This document shows, in pieces, positions 33,815 through 42,168 of a DNA stretch of 64,000 nucleotides. A model generated the notes under the pieces. The model was not told the DNA's origin. It did no database searches and worked only from the letters and a program-made list of their open reading frames with translations. The first letter of the stretch is position 1. Each line of letters opens with the position of its first letter. Made by a program: the position numbers and the translations under genes. The stretch comes from Paenibacillus fonticola DSM 21315 (lineage in GTDB: Bacteria; Bacillota; Bacilli; Paenibacillales; Paenibacillaceae): positions 1-64,000 of the forward strand of contig NZ_KB907256.1 in assembly GCF_000381905.1 (NCBI RefSeq), given 5' to 3'.

Positions 33815-35284
33815 ATGTCCATTCGGCTTAAGCTTATTTTAACGTATATTATCGGCATCATCCTGACTGCAGTAATCGTTACGGCGACCGGCATCGGGAT
33901 CGTCTCGGCTGTCTTTTCCTATTTCGCGAATAGTTTCGTAAAGGAACAGACTACGGAGGATGCGCTTCATCGAGGCATCGATCTGTTCGTAGACCTGCGT
34001 TATGCGGAGCGGTATACGCCAGAGGAGCTGACGTCCCCCTCGTTCGCTGAACAGCTTGGAGACCGGTTGGAGCCGTTCGGGGGCTTCCTTGTTGTCCGGC
34101 AGGGGGAGCAATGGGCAAGCTACGGCAAATTGAGAGAAGGAGAAGCGTTCCTTGCGCAGATGCAGCAGGACATTTCAACTTCTGAGAAGCACGCGGATAG
34201 GGCGTTCGTGATGAGTGAGTGGGAAGGGCGCGAATTGCTCTCCGTGCGCTACGAATTTCCGGGAATGGACGATTCCTTATCGTATTATCTCGTCGCCGAT
34301 GTGACGGAGACTGGGACCAAGGGCAACCAGTTCCACATCTTCGTGTTTCTAGCCATTGCGATCTTATTCGGTATCATTCTGGTCCCATTGATCTGGATCA
34401 CGACGAAGGATATCGTGAGGCCGCTGCGGCAGCTCGAGCAGGGCTCACGCCGTATCGCAGAAGGGGACCTGAACTTCAGTCTGCACTCGGAGGTTCGCAA
34501 CGAGGTCGGCAGCGTCATTCGCTCGTACGAGAAAATGCGCAGCGAGCTGCAGCTGGCGATCGGCGCGCAGCTGGCGATGGAAGAGAGCCGCAAACAGCTG
34601 ATATCGAATATTTCGCATGATCTGAAGACGCCGCTGACCTCGATTAAGGGATATGTGGAGGGAATTCGGGAAGGCGTAGCGAATGATCCGGAGAAGCTGA
34701 AGAAGTATATCGATGTGATTCATTCGAAGACGCTCGACATGGATCGAATGATTGACGACCTGTTCCTGTACTCCAAGCTGGATCTGGATCAGGAGAGATT
34801 CGATTTCGAAGCGGTGCCGCTGCAGGAGTTCTACCGGCAAACGCTGAATGAGCTGTCCATGGAATACGAGAGTGCGGGGGTTCGTTTGACGGGCCAGTAC
34901 GAGGCCGGGGCCGACGCTGTCGCGACGATGGATGCACAGAAGATCAAGCGTGTCATTCTCAACATTGTCGGCAATTCGGTGAAGTTTATGGATAAACAGG
35001 AGCCAAGTATCCAAGTTTACTTTGGCAAGCAAGCGCAGCAGGAATGGGTCATTGCGGTGACGGATAATGGACCCGGGATGGATCCAAGCGAGCTGGAGCA
35101 AATCTTTGACCGCTTCTACCGCGGGGACGTAAACCGGAATCAGAACGTGGCTGGCGCGGGGTTGGGCCTGTCGATCGCGAAGCAGATTGTCCAGCACCAT
35201 GGCGGGAAGATGTATGCAAAAAGCGAGCCGGGGCGGTTCATGACTGTGATGTTTACGATTCCGATTGTTCAGGATAGAACGTGA
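33815..35284 (+). CDS. Membrane sensor histidine kinase
   Basis: The 489-residue protein has two membrane segments (about 8-35 and 173-196) around an extracellular sensor of about 135 residues. HAMP follows (about 197-250). His268 lies in NISHDLKTPLTSIKGY, and the ATPase domain shows N-box NIVGNS, G1 DNGPGMD and G2 GAGLGLSIAKQIV. It is an OmpR-class kinase. It follows the ABC permease by three bases and overlaps the region before the response regulator. The extracellular sensor could detect the secreted protein or a compound the transporter handles. Confidence 0.93.
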   Translation: MSIRLKLILTYIIGIILTAVIVTATGIGIVSAVFSYFANSFVKEQTTEDALHRGIDLFVDLRYAERYTPEELTSPSFAEQLGDRLEPFGGFLVVRQGEQWASYGKLREGEAFLAQMQQDISTSEKHADRAFVMSEWEGRELLSVRYEFPGMDDSLSYYLVADVTETGTKGNQFHIFVFLAIAILFGIILVPLIWITTKDIVRPLRQLEQGSRRIAEGDLNFSLHSEVRNEVGSVIRSYEKMRSELQLAIGAQLAMEESRKQLISNISHDLKTPLTSIKGYVEGIREGVANDPEKLKKYIDVIHSKTLDMDRMIDDLFLYSKLDLDQERFDFEAVPLQEFYRQTLNELSMEYESAGVRLTGQYEAGADAVATMDAQKIKRVILNIVGNSVKFMDKQEPSIQVYFGKQAQQEWVIAVTDNGPGMDPSELEQIFDRFYRGDVNRNQNVAGAGLGLSIAKQIVQHHGGKMYAKSEPGRFMTVMFTIPIVQDRT

Positions 35285-35298
35285 CTGGAGAGTGTGAG

Positions 35299-36015
35299 AT
35301 GTCGAAGCGAAAGGTGTTAATCGTCGAGGATGACCAAGCGATCGCCGAGCTGGAGCGGGACTACCTCGAAGTTCATGGTTATGAGGTTACCCTTCGGGCA
35401 GACGGCAAAGAGGCGCTCGAGGAAGCGCTGGAGCAAGAATACGACCTGATCATCCTGGACGTTATGCTGCCGGGCATGGACGGATTCGACCTCTTGCGGC
35501 GGATCCGGGAAACGAAGTATATTCCGGTACTGATGGTATCCGCCCGCAAGGAGGATATCGACAAGATCAGGGGATTGGGTTTAGGCGCGGATGATTACGT
35601 GACCAAGCCGTTCAGCCCGTCGGAGCTTGTTGCGCGGGTGCGGGCACACCTCGAACGATATGACCGATTGACCGGGGCTGCGGTTGGCGCCGGCGCGTCG
35701 CCTATCCGGAAGCCGCGCGAGCTGAACATCCACGGACTTGTAATTCAGGTCGATGCCAGGCGGGTGATGCTGCATGGGGAAGAAGTCTCACTCACGGCAA
35801 AAGAGTTTGATCTGTTGCTCTTCCTCGCGGAAAACCCGGATCGGGTATATTCCAAGGATGCGCTGTTGGATAAGGTTTGGGGGATCGAGAATTTTGGCGA
35901 TTCCGCCACGGTCACGGTCCATGTCGGAAAGATTCGTGATAAGATTCAGAAGGATCCGTTGCAGCACCAGTTTATCGAGACGGTATGGGGCGCGGGGTAC
36001 CGCTTTAAGGTTTAA
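35299..36015 (+). CDS. OmpR/PhoB-family response regulator
   Basis: ATG 35299 is preceded by GGAGAG; a GTG at 35281 overlaps the kinase stop. The 238-residue protein has a receiver domain (acidic pair ED, phospho-Asp in LIILDVMLPGMDG, Lys in YVTKPFSP) and a winged-helix C-terminus (SLTAKEFDLLLFL, TVTVHVGKIRDKI, VWGAGYRFKV). It lies at the end of the operon, after its kinase, which is a less common order. It should control this operon. Confidence 0.93.
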   Translation: MSKRKVLIVEDDQAIAELERDYLEVHGYEVTLRADGKEALEEALEQEYDLIILDVMLPGMDGFDLLRRIRETKYIPVLMVSARKEDIDKIRGLGLGADDYVTKPFSPSELVARVRAHLERYDRLTGAAVGAGASPIRKPRELNIHGLVIQVDARRVMLHGEEVSLTAKEFDLLLFLAENPDRVYSKDALLDKVWGIENFGDSATVTVHVGKIRDKIQKDPLQHQFIETVWGAGYRFKV

Positions 36016-36219
36016 GGTGCTGGAAGGTTTTTTTCTATGGGGTCGCTGTTGGCTTCGCTTGGGGTGAGGACGGGTTAAGTTGTTTTGGAATGGCCCTAGA
36101 AGATACCCCAAGTCCGCTCCCGCCGCTAGGTGAGGGCTATTTGATGACCCCTTAAAAAGGGCCGTGGCTCTAAGTCAGGTGCAGCTCGCAGGCCATGCCC
36201 GCCGTAGGAAAATATGAGG

Positions 36220-36777
36220 TTATTCTGCAAATTTCTCTTCTGAAAAAATGTTCATTTTTGAAAATAGTTCCTCGTGATCGATAGGCACGTTGCTCTCAAT
36301 CCACCAAGTGACCACACCAAGCACGGCTCCGATGTAGGCCTCTATTTTGATTTGCATATCGATGGAAATCTCATGGATCGAATTATGCTGGGCTAAGTAT
36401 TCCTTGATGCCCCTCCCCATTTCTTTTCGCAACAGATTTCTCAAGGAATCCCTCTCTTCCGCTAGAAGAATAGAAAACAATTTCTTATGTTTCTTGGCTA
36501 AAGAGAATAATTCCCTGAAATTTTCGGATGGAGAAAAGGAGGCATCAACAAAGTCCTTAAATTCTTCCTCCGCAATTTGTTTCATCGCACGTGAAAGCAA
36601 ATCGAATTTATCCTGAAAATGCGTGTAGAACGTAGTTCGATGCACCATCGCCAGATCACAGATCTGCTTCACTGTGATATTCTCAAACGGGTGTTTGTCC
36701 ATTAACTCTAACAGAGCAGTGTATAAAAGCTTACGCGTTCTTTTGACTCGAAGGTCTTCGGTTGTTTTATGGTCCAT
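36220..36777 (-). CDS. TetR-family regulator
   Basis: The 185-residue protein has an HTH (TVKQICDLAMVHRTTFYTHFQDKFDLL) and a C-terminal domain of the DhaS-like TetR_C group (SENFRELFSLAKKHKKLFSI). GGGAGGGAA precedes the ATG. It is divergent from a flavin-dependent monooxygenase gene, and the region between carries a perfect 11-bp inverted repeat pair. The regulator most likely represses that operon. The 204 bases after the phosphorelay operon (36016-36219) show no gene. Confidence 0.92.
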   Translation of the reverse strand: MDHKTTEDLRVKRTRKLLYTALLELMDKHPFENITVKQICDLAMVHRTTFYTHFQDKFDLLSRAMKQIAEEEFKDFVDASFSPSENFRELFSLAKKHKKLFSILLAEERDSLRNLLRKEMGRGIKEYLAQHNSIHEISIDMQIKIEAYIGAVLGVVTWWIESNVPIDHEELFSKMNIFSEEKFAE

Positions 36778-36839
36778 GACAGATTTCCCTCCTTGTATCG
36801 TTTCTCGACATATTCCTGATTTTATCGGTTGTTGAAATC

Positions 36840-36897
36840 AATTATACATTATATCATTTACCCTACAAATGGATCTTAAGTATATAAATGTATAATT
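36840..36897. promoter_or_regulatory. Widely spaced inverted repeat between tetR and monooxygenase genes
   Basis: AATTATACATT (36840-36850) and AATGTATAATT (36887-36897) are perfect complements 36 bases apart. Each arm also looks like a TATA-type -10 for its own direction. They fit two TetR half-operators or two sites over divergent promoters. Confidence 0.6.
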
Positions 36898-36912
36898 AAG
36901 GAGTGGATCTTA

Positions 36913-38166
36913 ATGGCAAATTTAAGTACAGAATGTCAGCTCACTGATCTTGAACAGCAATTGCTAGACCGGGCTGCCGAGTTAGTTCCCTATCTGCAGA
37001 AGTTCGGTACGAGGATTGATGAAGAACGGCATATTCCTGAAGAAGTGATTCAAAGAATTTCAGATGCGGGGCTGTTTAAGCTGGGCACACCGAAAGAGTA
37101 CGGGGGTCATGAGGTTGGTATCCGCGCCATGGTCGAGATTGTATCCGAGGTGGCTAAGGGGAATGGTTCTGTTGGCTGGGTCGTACAAATCATCAACGGA
37201 AATAACTATAATGCAGCACTATCCTTACCTCCGGGCGTATTAGATTCGATCTATAACCCGGTAGAGGAGATCCGCTTTTGTTCTGTTTTGCTGGCACAAA
37301 AAGCGGTCGTGAAGAAAGTAGACGGAGGATATTTGGTAGAGGAAGGATTGTGGAGGTTCGGTTCAGGTTCAAAGCATGCCACCCACGCCTTGTTGAATTT
37401 GAAGGACGTAAAGTCTATGCAAGAAGGCAAAGCTATGGAGATGATGCTGGCCGTTGTTCCGATGAGTGAAGTCACGATTGTTGACGATTGGTATACGATG
37501 AGTTTAAAAGGATCCGCAAGCAATAGTCTGGAAATCAAAAATGTGTTCATCCCCGACAAATATGTCGTCGCCCATCAGGAAGGTTCGTTGCCTGCCCAAT
37601 TGCAGGGGCGTGACAGATACAGACCTTACGGACAGCTAATCATTATCATCACGACAGGAATAAGCGCGATCCTCGGACTCGCCAGGGGGGCTGTCGAGTA
37701 TTTTGTTGAACAAGCACCTCACAAGGGAATTGCAATGACGGTTCATACTTCTCAAGCGGCAGTGGGTCATATTCAATATAAAGTAGGACTTGCGGCGATG
37801 AAGGTCGAATCCGCGCATCTTCATATCAGTCGAACGATTGACCAATTGGAGCGCCACGTGCAAAACACAGAACCGTTTAGTTTAAGGGAAATGGCACAGC
37901 TGCAGACAGATATGACCTATGCAGCCATGCTGTGCTGGGAAGCCGTAGATCTGCTAATGGCAGAGAGCGGAGGGAGTGTCATTGCCGACTCGAATCGCTT
38001 GTCTCAAATCTTCCGGGATATTCGAGGCGGTTCCAATCATGCGCTGACTACCGCATCGACGGGACTAGAGCTATATGGCAGAGTATTGATGGGTTTGCCT
38101 CCACAGCATCTCATGACATTAGGTGCCGCATCTGTTTTAAATGGGGCTAGGGGGAGGGTCACATGA
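36913..38166 (+). CDS. Acyl-CoA-dehydrogenase-fold flavin-dependent monooxygenase
   Basis: The 417-residue protein has the acyl-CoA dehydrogenase fold (N-terminal helical domain, AMVEIVSEVAKGNGSVGWVV, beta domain VEEGLWRFGSGSKHATHAL, C-terminal four-helix bundle). It lacks the catalytic glutamate arrangement of dehydrogenases. The IFRDIRGGSNHALT end matches group D flavin monooxygenases such as HsaA, HpaB-C2 and DszC. It would hydroxylate an aromatic substrate using FMNH2 from a separate reductase, which is not encoded next to it. An AAGGAGTG site precedes the ATG. It overlaps the next gene by ATGA. Confidence 0.88.
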   Translation: MANLSTECQLTDLEQQLLDRAAELVPYLQKFGTRIDEERHIPEEVIQRISDAGLFKLGTPKEYGGHEVGIRAMVEIVSEVAKGNGSVGWVVQIINGNNYNAALSLPPGVLDSIYNPVEEIRFCSVLLAQKAVVKKVDGGYLVEEGLWRFGSGSKHATHALLNLKDVKSMQEGKAMEMMLAVVPMSEVTIVDDWYTMSLKGSASNSLEIKNVFIPDKYVVAHQEGSLPAQLQGRDRYRPYGQLIIIITTGISAILGLARGAVEYFVEQAPHKGIAMTVHTSQAAVGHIQYKVGLAAMKVESAHLHISRTIDQLERHVQNTEPFSLREMAQLQTDMTYAAMLCWEAVDLLMAESGGSVIADSNRLSQIFRDIRGGSNHALTTASTGLELYGRVLMGLPPQHLMTLGAASVLNGARGRVT

Positions 38167-38777
38167 CTCTTTCACCCTCTCTCCGTAAGCTTGTACTCGC
38201 TATACATGTAATTACTACCATGGGATGGCTCGGCTCCGCAGCCGCTTATATCCCCTTAGCCGCCTATCTCCTAAACAATCAAGATGCCGATACGATACGA
38301 TCCGCTATTCAAATGATGTCCTTGGTTGTTCGTTTTATTGTGGTCCCAGCCGCTTTTGTCTCGCTGCTCACCGGAGTTGCGTTATCCCTTGGCACCAGGT
38401 GGGGGTTGTTCCGTCATTATTGGATCTCTTTTAAGCTTTTGTTTACCGTGATAGCCGTATTTATGTTAATCGCATACTTAGTAGAACTGAACCATGCGGC
38501 TTCCATAGCCGCAAAAAGCATATTGACGAGCACCGACCTAAGTATCTTGAAAGATTCGATTCACATCGTACACCCAAGTGGAGGATTGTTGATCGTGCTT
38601 GTGGCAACAGTCTTGTCGGTATACAAACCAAAAGGTATGACTAGGTATGGACGGCGTAAGCAACAAGAAATCATAAGCAGCACCGAGCCCTATACAACAC
38701 CAATCTGGATAAGAATAGTTGGGTCCGCAGTTATCGTTTTGCTTCTGCTAATCGTTGCTTTAATCCTTTTCAACTAG
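38163..38777 (+). CDS. DUF2269-like integral membrane protein
   Basis: The 204-residue protein has five predicted membrane segments (KLVLAIHVITTMGWLGSAAA, FIVVPAAFVSLLTGVAL and others). The conserved His in AIHVITTMGWLG and WxxxK in HYWISFKLLFT recall DUF2269 proteins, which may bind haem or quinones. It is translationally coupled (ATGA) to the monooxygenase, so it may supply electrons or protect the membrane; this is inference. Confidence 0.8.
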   Translation: MTLSPSLRKLVLAIHVITTMGWLGSAAAYIPLAAYLLNNQDADTIRSAIQMMSLVVRFIVVPAAFVSLLTGVALSLGTRWGLFRHYWISFKLLFTVIAVFMLIAYLVELNHAASIAAKSILTSTDLSILKDSIHIVHPSGGLLIVLVATVLSVYKPKGMTRYGRRKQQEIISSTEPYTTPIWIRIVGSAVIVLLLLIVALILFN

Positions 38778-38915
38778 TGATTCTATTAGATAAGCGATCT
38801 GTAAGGCAGCGTCACAAGAGCGGAAGTCATGATCAGGGTACAACCATTGTCGCTGAAGTCGGATCTAGGTTAAAATATGGTAAAGCATGAGCAATTTTCA
38901 AAATGGGGTGATGAC

Positions 38916-39728
38916 GTGGTGAAAGAGGTAACAGATCATTATTCAGAAATCGACGAAGTCATTGCCTATATTCACAAGCATATTGACGAACCGCTTCAGC
39001 TTTCGCGTCTGGCCAACATTGCGTTATACAGCCCGTATCATTTTACGCGCATCTTCAAAGAGAAGATCGGGCTTCCGCCCTTGTATTATGTCTCGGCTCT
39101 CCGATTGCAGAAGGCCAAAGACCTGCTGCTGCAGACGAACTTGACCATTCGCGATATCGGACTCGAGATCGGGCAGCAGAGCCTTGGCACGTTCACTACC
39201 CGGTTTACCGAGCGGGTAGGCGTTACGCCGTCCGAGTTCCGCCGTTCAGCGCAAGAAGCAGACGCGCATTTCAAGTCGTTGCGTAATCTGAGCGACTGGG
39301 GAACGACGTCTTCTGTTCTACTTCCCGGCAACTCCACGATAGAAGGAAGGATCTATTCGTCAGTTCCGTTCGACGGCTTCATCCTCATTGGCTTGTTTGC
39401 TAAACCGATCCCCGAAGGACTCCCATTATACGGGACACTGCTTCCTTCATTGGGGCGCTTTCGTTTTGTGGATGTCAGGCCTGGCACTTATTATTTGATG
39501 GCAACGTCCGTCTCATGGGAGATGCAGACGAAGGATTTCCTGCTGCCGCATGCTACCTTGCGTACCCGGTCGCACGCGCCGATTGTCGTTCAACCTCATA
39601 CACCTGTCCATTACCAGGAAGTCATGCTTCATCCTGCCCGGCAAGATGATCCCCCGATTCTGATATCTTTGCCTTTGCTAATGCAGAACTTTCTTAGTCG
39701 AAAGAATCAATCCTGGCAGTGGATTTAG
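38916..39728 (+). CDS. AraC-family regulator with C-terminal beta-rich domain
   Basis: The preferred start is GTG 38916 behind GGGGTGAT; an ATG at 38877 lacks a site. The 270-residue product begins with the double HTH (about residues 10-110, LSRLANIALYSPYHFTRIFK and IRDIGLEIGQQSLGTFTTRF). A beta-rich domain of about 120 residues follows (GLPLYGTLLPSLGRFRFVDV, then RPGTYYLMATSV), which looks like a carboxypeptidase-regulatory-type sandwich rather than a usual AraC sensor. No target is evident. Confidence 0.88.
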   Translation: MVKEVTDHYSEIDEVIAYIHKHIDEPLQLSRLANIALYSPYHFTRIFKEKIGLPPLYYVSALRLQKAKDLLLQTNLTIRDIGLEIGQQSLGTFTTRFTERVGVTPSEFRRSAQEADAHFKSLRNLSDWGTTSSVLLPGNSTIEGRIYSSVPFDGFILIGLFAKPIPEGLPLYGTLLPSLGRFRFVDVRPGTYYLMATSVSWEMQTKDFLLPHATLRTRSHAPIVVQPHTPVHYQEVMLHPARQDDPPILISLPLLMQNFLSRKNQSWQWI

Positions 39729-39802
39729 AGTTTATAGCCTGCAAACTATAAAAAAGGTCAGCCTAATGGCCAACCTGTGTAATAGGGAGTCGCCCTATCC
39801 GT

Positions 39803-40204
39803 CTAGTTCGGTTTAACCTCGTTAGAAATCATCCACAGCACGCCGAATTTGTCCTCAAGCTGTCCGTGCAGGGCGCCCCAGAAAGCGGGTTCTAGAGGGT
39901 ACTTCACCTTGCCACCTTCCGCGAGCTTTGCGAAAGCTTCACGAGCTTCGTTCTCCGTTGCGAATTCGAGTGACAAGTTGATATTGTTCCCACATTGAAT
40001 CGGTTCGAAAGAGTCAGACATGTAGAGATTAACTCCGCCCGCCACAAGGCTCAGGTGAACGACTTTGTCCTTAATGGCGTCATTGGAATCGGGCAGCTGT
40101 CCGTATGTCATGATGGAAAGAACTTCCCCTCCGAGTGCATTCGTGTAAAACTCAGCTTGCGATCTTGCATCCTCGGATAAAATGTAGGTTGTGTGTTTGG
40201 CCAT
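39803..40204 (-). CDS. VOC-superfamily (PhnB-like) protein
   Basis: The 133-residue protein has the PhnB/glyoxalase pattern: LSEDARSQAEFYTNALGGEV, NINLSLEFATENEAREAFAKL and a final PAFWGALHGQLEDKFGVLW. No catalytic metal triad is obvious. AGGATG precedes the ATG. A second VOC gene lies 175 bases upstream in the same direction. Confidence 0.9.
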   Translation of the reverse strand: MAKHTTYILSEDARSQAEFYTNALGGEVLSIMTYGQLPDSNDAIKDKVVHLSLVAGGVNLYMSDSFEPIQCGNNINLSLEFATENEAREAFAKLAEGGKVKYPLEPAFWGALHGQLEDKFGVLWMISNEVKPN

Positions 40205-40378
40205 TGTTCGTACATCCTTTCTTCGTTATATTTGAATATTTATGGACTCAGTATAGCATCCGATCCACAAGTGCATTTCTTCTGGATTGCTACGATTTCG
40301 CTCAGTAGATGATATGGTGATCTCGAAGAGCCTTAAGCCATGGAAGCTTACAACGAGTTTAATCGATCTGCTTGAAAA

Positions 40379-40804
40379 TTAGTCTTTTTCTGTGAAAATT
40401 TGAAATGTAACCCCAAACCGATCCGTTACCATGCCATAGGCGGGACTGAAATAGAGTGGCTGCAGGGGCAAGAGTACCTTTCCTTCTGAACGCAATGCTT
40501 CATAAATTCGCTCCGCTTCTGATACGTCCTTCACAGTAAGGCAAATGTTGACCTGATCCCCGCGCTCCAATGGCTGGCCCGATTCCGAATCGCTGACAAA
40601 CAGTTCGGAGCCGCCGGCAACGAGTATGGAATGGGCAATTCTTTTCTTCATTTCTTCAGTCATCGCCGGAGCATTACCGTCCTCCGGAGCTTCTCCGAAC
40701 GTTTGTTTGAACACGACTTGCGCACCTAGAGCCTGCTCGTAAAATGGGATTGCTTGATTTGCGTGGCCATCGAGCATAATAAATGGGGTGAATTTTACAT
40801 TCAT
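40379..40804 (-). CDS. VOC-superfamily (PhnB-like) protein
   Basis: The 141-residue protein reads FIMLDGHANQAIPFYEQALG at the N-terminus and ends with YFSPAYGMVTDRFGVTFQIF, a standard PhnB-like layout. It is paralogous to the gene at 39803. AAGGAGATG precedes the ATG. It is divergent from a YafY-type WYL regulator gene, which is the probable controller of the VOC pair. Confidence 0.9.
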   Translation of the reverse strand: MNVKFTPFIMLDGHANQAIPFYEQALGAQVVFKQTFGEAPEDGNAPAMTEEMKKRIAHSILVAGGSELFVSDSESGQPLERGDQVNICLTVKDVSEAERIYEALRSEGKVLLPLQPLYFSPAYGMVTDRFGVTFQIFTEKD

Positions 40805-40921
40805 CTGCTTTCATCTCCTTAAACTTGATTTTGTACTGGGTTCATCTTCGATTGTATTAGATGATAGTGACAAATCACGTCATGGTTATAGATAATTTTT
40901 ACAAGCGAGGAGGATTGGAAT

Positions 40922-41875
40922 GTGACAAAGGCCCAACGGTTGATGGAATTGATTTTTGCGGTCAATCGCAAGCGCCGATTTACGGTAAAGGAGCTTGCCC
41001 ATGAGTTCAGTGTTTCTGCCCGCACGATTCTTCGGGATTTACAGGAGCTCAGTGAACTGGGCGTACCTTTGTATTCTGAAGTAGGCCCTCATGGCGGGTA
41101 CCGGATTTTGAAAGAAGGGCTCTTGCCTCCGATCGCCTTTACGGAACGGGAGGCGGCGGCGGTATTTTTCGCTGTCCAGGCGTTGCGTCATTATTCATCT
41201 CTCCCGTTTCAAACAGAAACTTCAGCTGTGTTGAACAAGTTCTATAATTTTATGCCGGAAGATGTGCGTGACCGGATCGATCAGATGAGAGACCGGGTTG
41301 ACTTCATTACGCCGGTTCGACAAGCGCAGTCCCCGCATTTGTCCGTATTGCTGGATGCAGCCGTTCGGCAAGTTGTCTTGCTGGTGGATTATGAATCTAA
41401 ACAGCAGCGGGGAAAGCGGGAGATTCAACCGGTTGGCATTTACACTCAGGAGGGATTGTGGTATTGCTGGGCCTACTGCTTTCTTCGCAAGTCTTTTCGT
41501 GTATTCCGCTGCGATCGGATTGATTCTGCTGTCCCTTCGGATACTCCGCCGCTTGACTTGCAGCAGATTGATCTGGGGAGTAAGGAGGAGCTAGTTCACC
41601 CGGAAGACGATAGCTTATACCTGTATGCTGAGCTGTCCAAAGAAGGGGTGGAAGCCTGCGAGGCGGATCCTCACCCGGTCCCTCTTCTCCATGTTCGCGA
41701 TGACAATACGGGGTGGCTTGAGGGAAACGTGCCGAGAAGTGATCTCCCGTTTCTTGCTTCTTATTTTGTCGGGCTCGGGAAGGAAGCTGCGGTGCTGCAA
41801 CCGAAGGAGTTGCGAGCATCGATTAGGCAGCTCCTGTCTGAACTGATGATTCGATACGACGACGAAGTGAGTTAG
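40922..41875 (+). CDS. YafY-type regulator (HTH + WYL domain)
   Basis: The GTG start follows GAGGAGG. The 317-residue protein has an HTH_11 domain (FTVKELAHEFSVSARTILRD, residues about 18-45) and a WYL domain (about 135-225, with GIYTQEGLWYCWAYCFLRKS and the arginine-rich strand FRVFRCDRI). A WCX-like C-terminal extension follows. WYL proteins sense nucleic-acid or nucleotide ligands. It is divergent from the VOC genes, as often seen in Bacillales. Confidence 0.92.
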   Translation: MTKAQRLMELIFAVNRKRRFTVKELAHEFSVSARTILRDLQELSELGVPLYSEVGPHGGYRILKEGLLPPIAFTEREAAAVFFAVQALRHYSSLPFQTETSAVLNKFYNFMPEDVRDRIDQMRDRVDFITPVRQAQSPHLSVLLDAAVRQVVLLVDYESKQQRGKREIQPVGIYTQEGLWYCWAYCFLRKSFRVFRCDRIDSAVPSDTPPLDLQQIDLGSKEELVHPEDDSLYLYAELSKEGVEACEADPHPVPLLHVRDDNTGWLEGNVPRSDLPFLASYFVGLGKEAAVLQPKELRASIRQLLSELMIRYDDEVS

Positions 41876-41934
41876 ATGTAAGAATAAATTAGGGGGGGAA
41901 CAATTTGCCATGATAAGTCCAATTCAGAAAGTAA

Positions 41935-42102
41935 CTGGTGGGTCGAGGAGGGCTTATACATACGGTTGAAGCGGTTCAGAGCGCTATAGATTATATTGAG
42001 GAGCTAATGAAACGCCCTTCTCTGATCGAGCGGGTACCCCAACATCAACTGGCTAGTTATCTCGGCATTACGCCGGAGTCACTAAGCAGAATTAAGAATT
42101 GA
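41935..42102 (+). pseudogene. Chimeric gene fossil: AraC-like helix joined to the 3' end of crp
   Basis: A frame reads [17 protein letters not shown] and continues without a stop into [20 protein letters not shown], then [10 protein letters not shown] and TGA. The second part is 94 percent identical in DNA (42009-42098) to the end of the Crp gene at 9614-9703. The first part resembles the N-terminal helix of AraC-type proteins. A short frame from an ATG near 41910 with a GGGGGGAA site runs alongside. It is a recombination product, not a plausible working regulator. Confidence 0.75.
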
Positions 42103-42150
42103 CTTTCTCCACCCCTTGGTGATATATTGTGAATACACGGTATACACAAT
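42099..42150 (+). promoter_or_regulatory. GntR/YtrA-type promoter and operator
   Basis: TTGACT (42099-42104) and TATATT (42123-42128) are 18 bp apart. A dyad with arms ATTGTGAATAC and GTATACACAAT (one mismatch, 3-base centre) spans 42126-42150, over the -10 and start site. It should be bound by the GntR protein encoded at the end of this operon. Confidence 0.8.
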
Positions 42151-42168
42151 TTAGTGAGGAGGTTTGAT

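Noticed and set aside
36016-36219. Remnant of an insertion sequence between the response regulator and tetR genes
   Set aside because: The stretch is GC-rich with short repeats of CCGC, but neither terminal repeats nor transposase peptide could be read.
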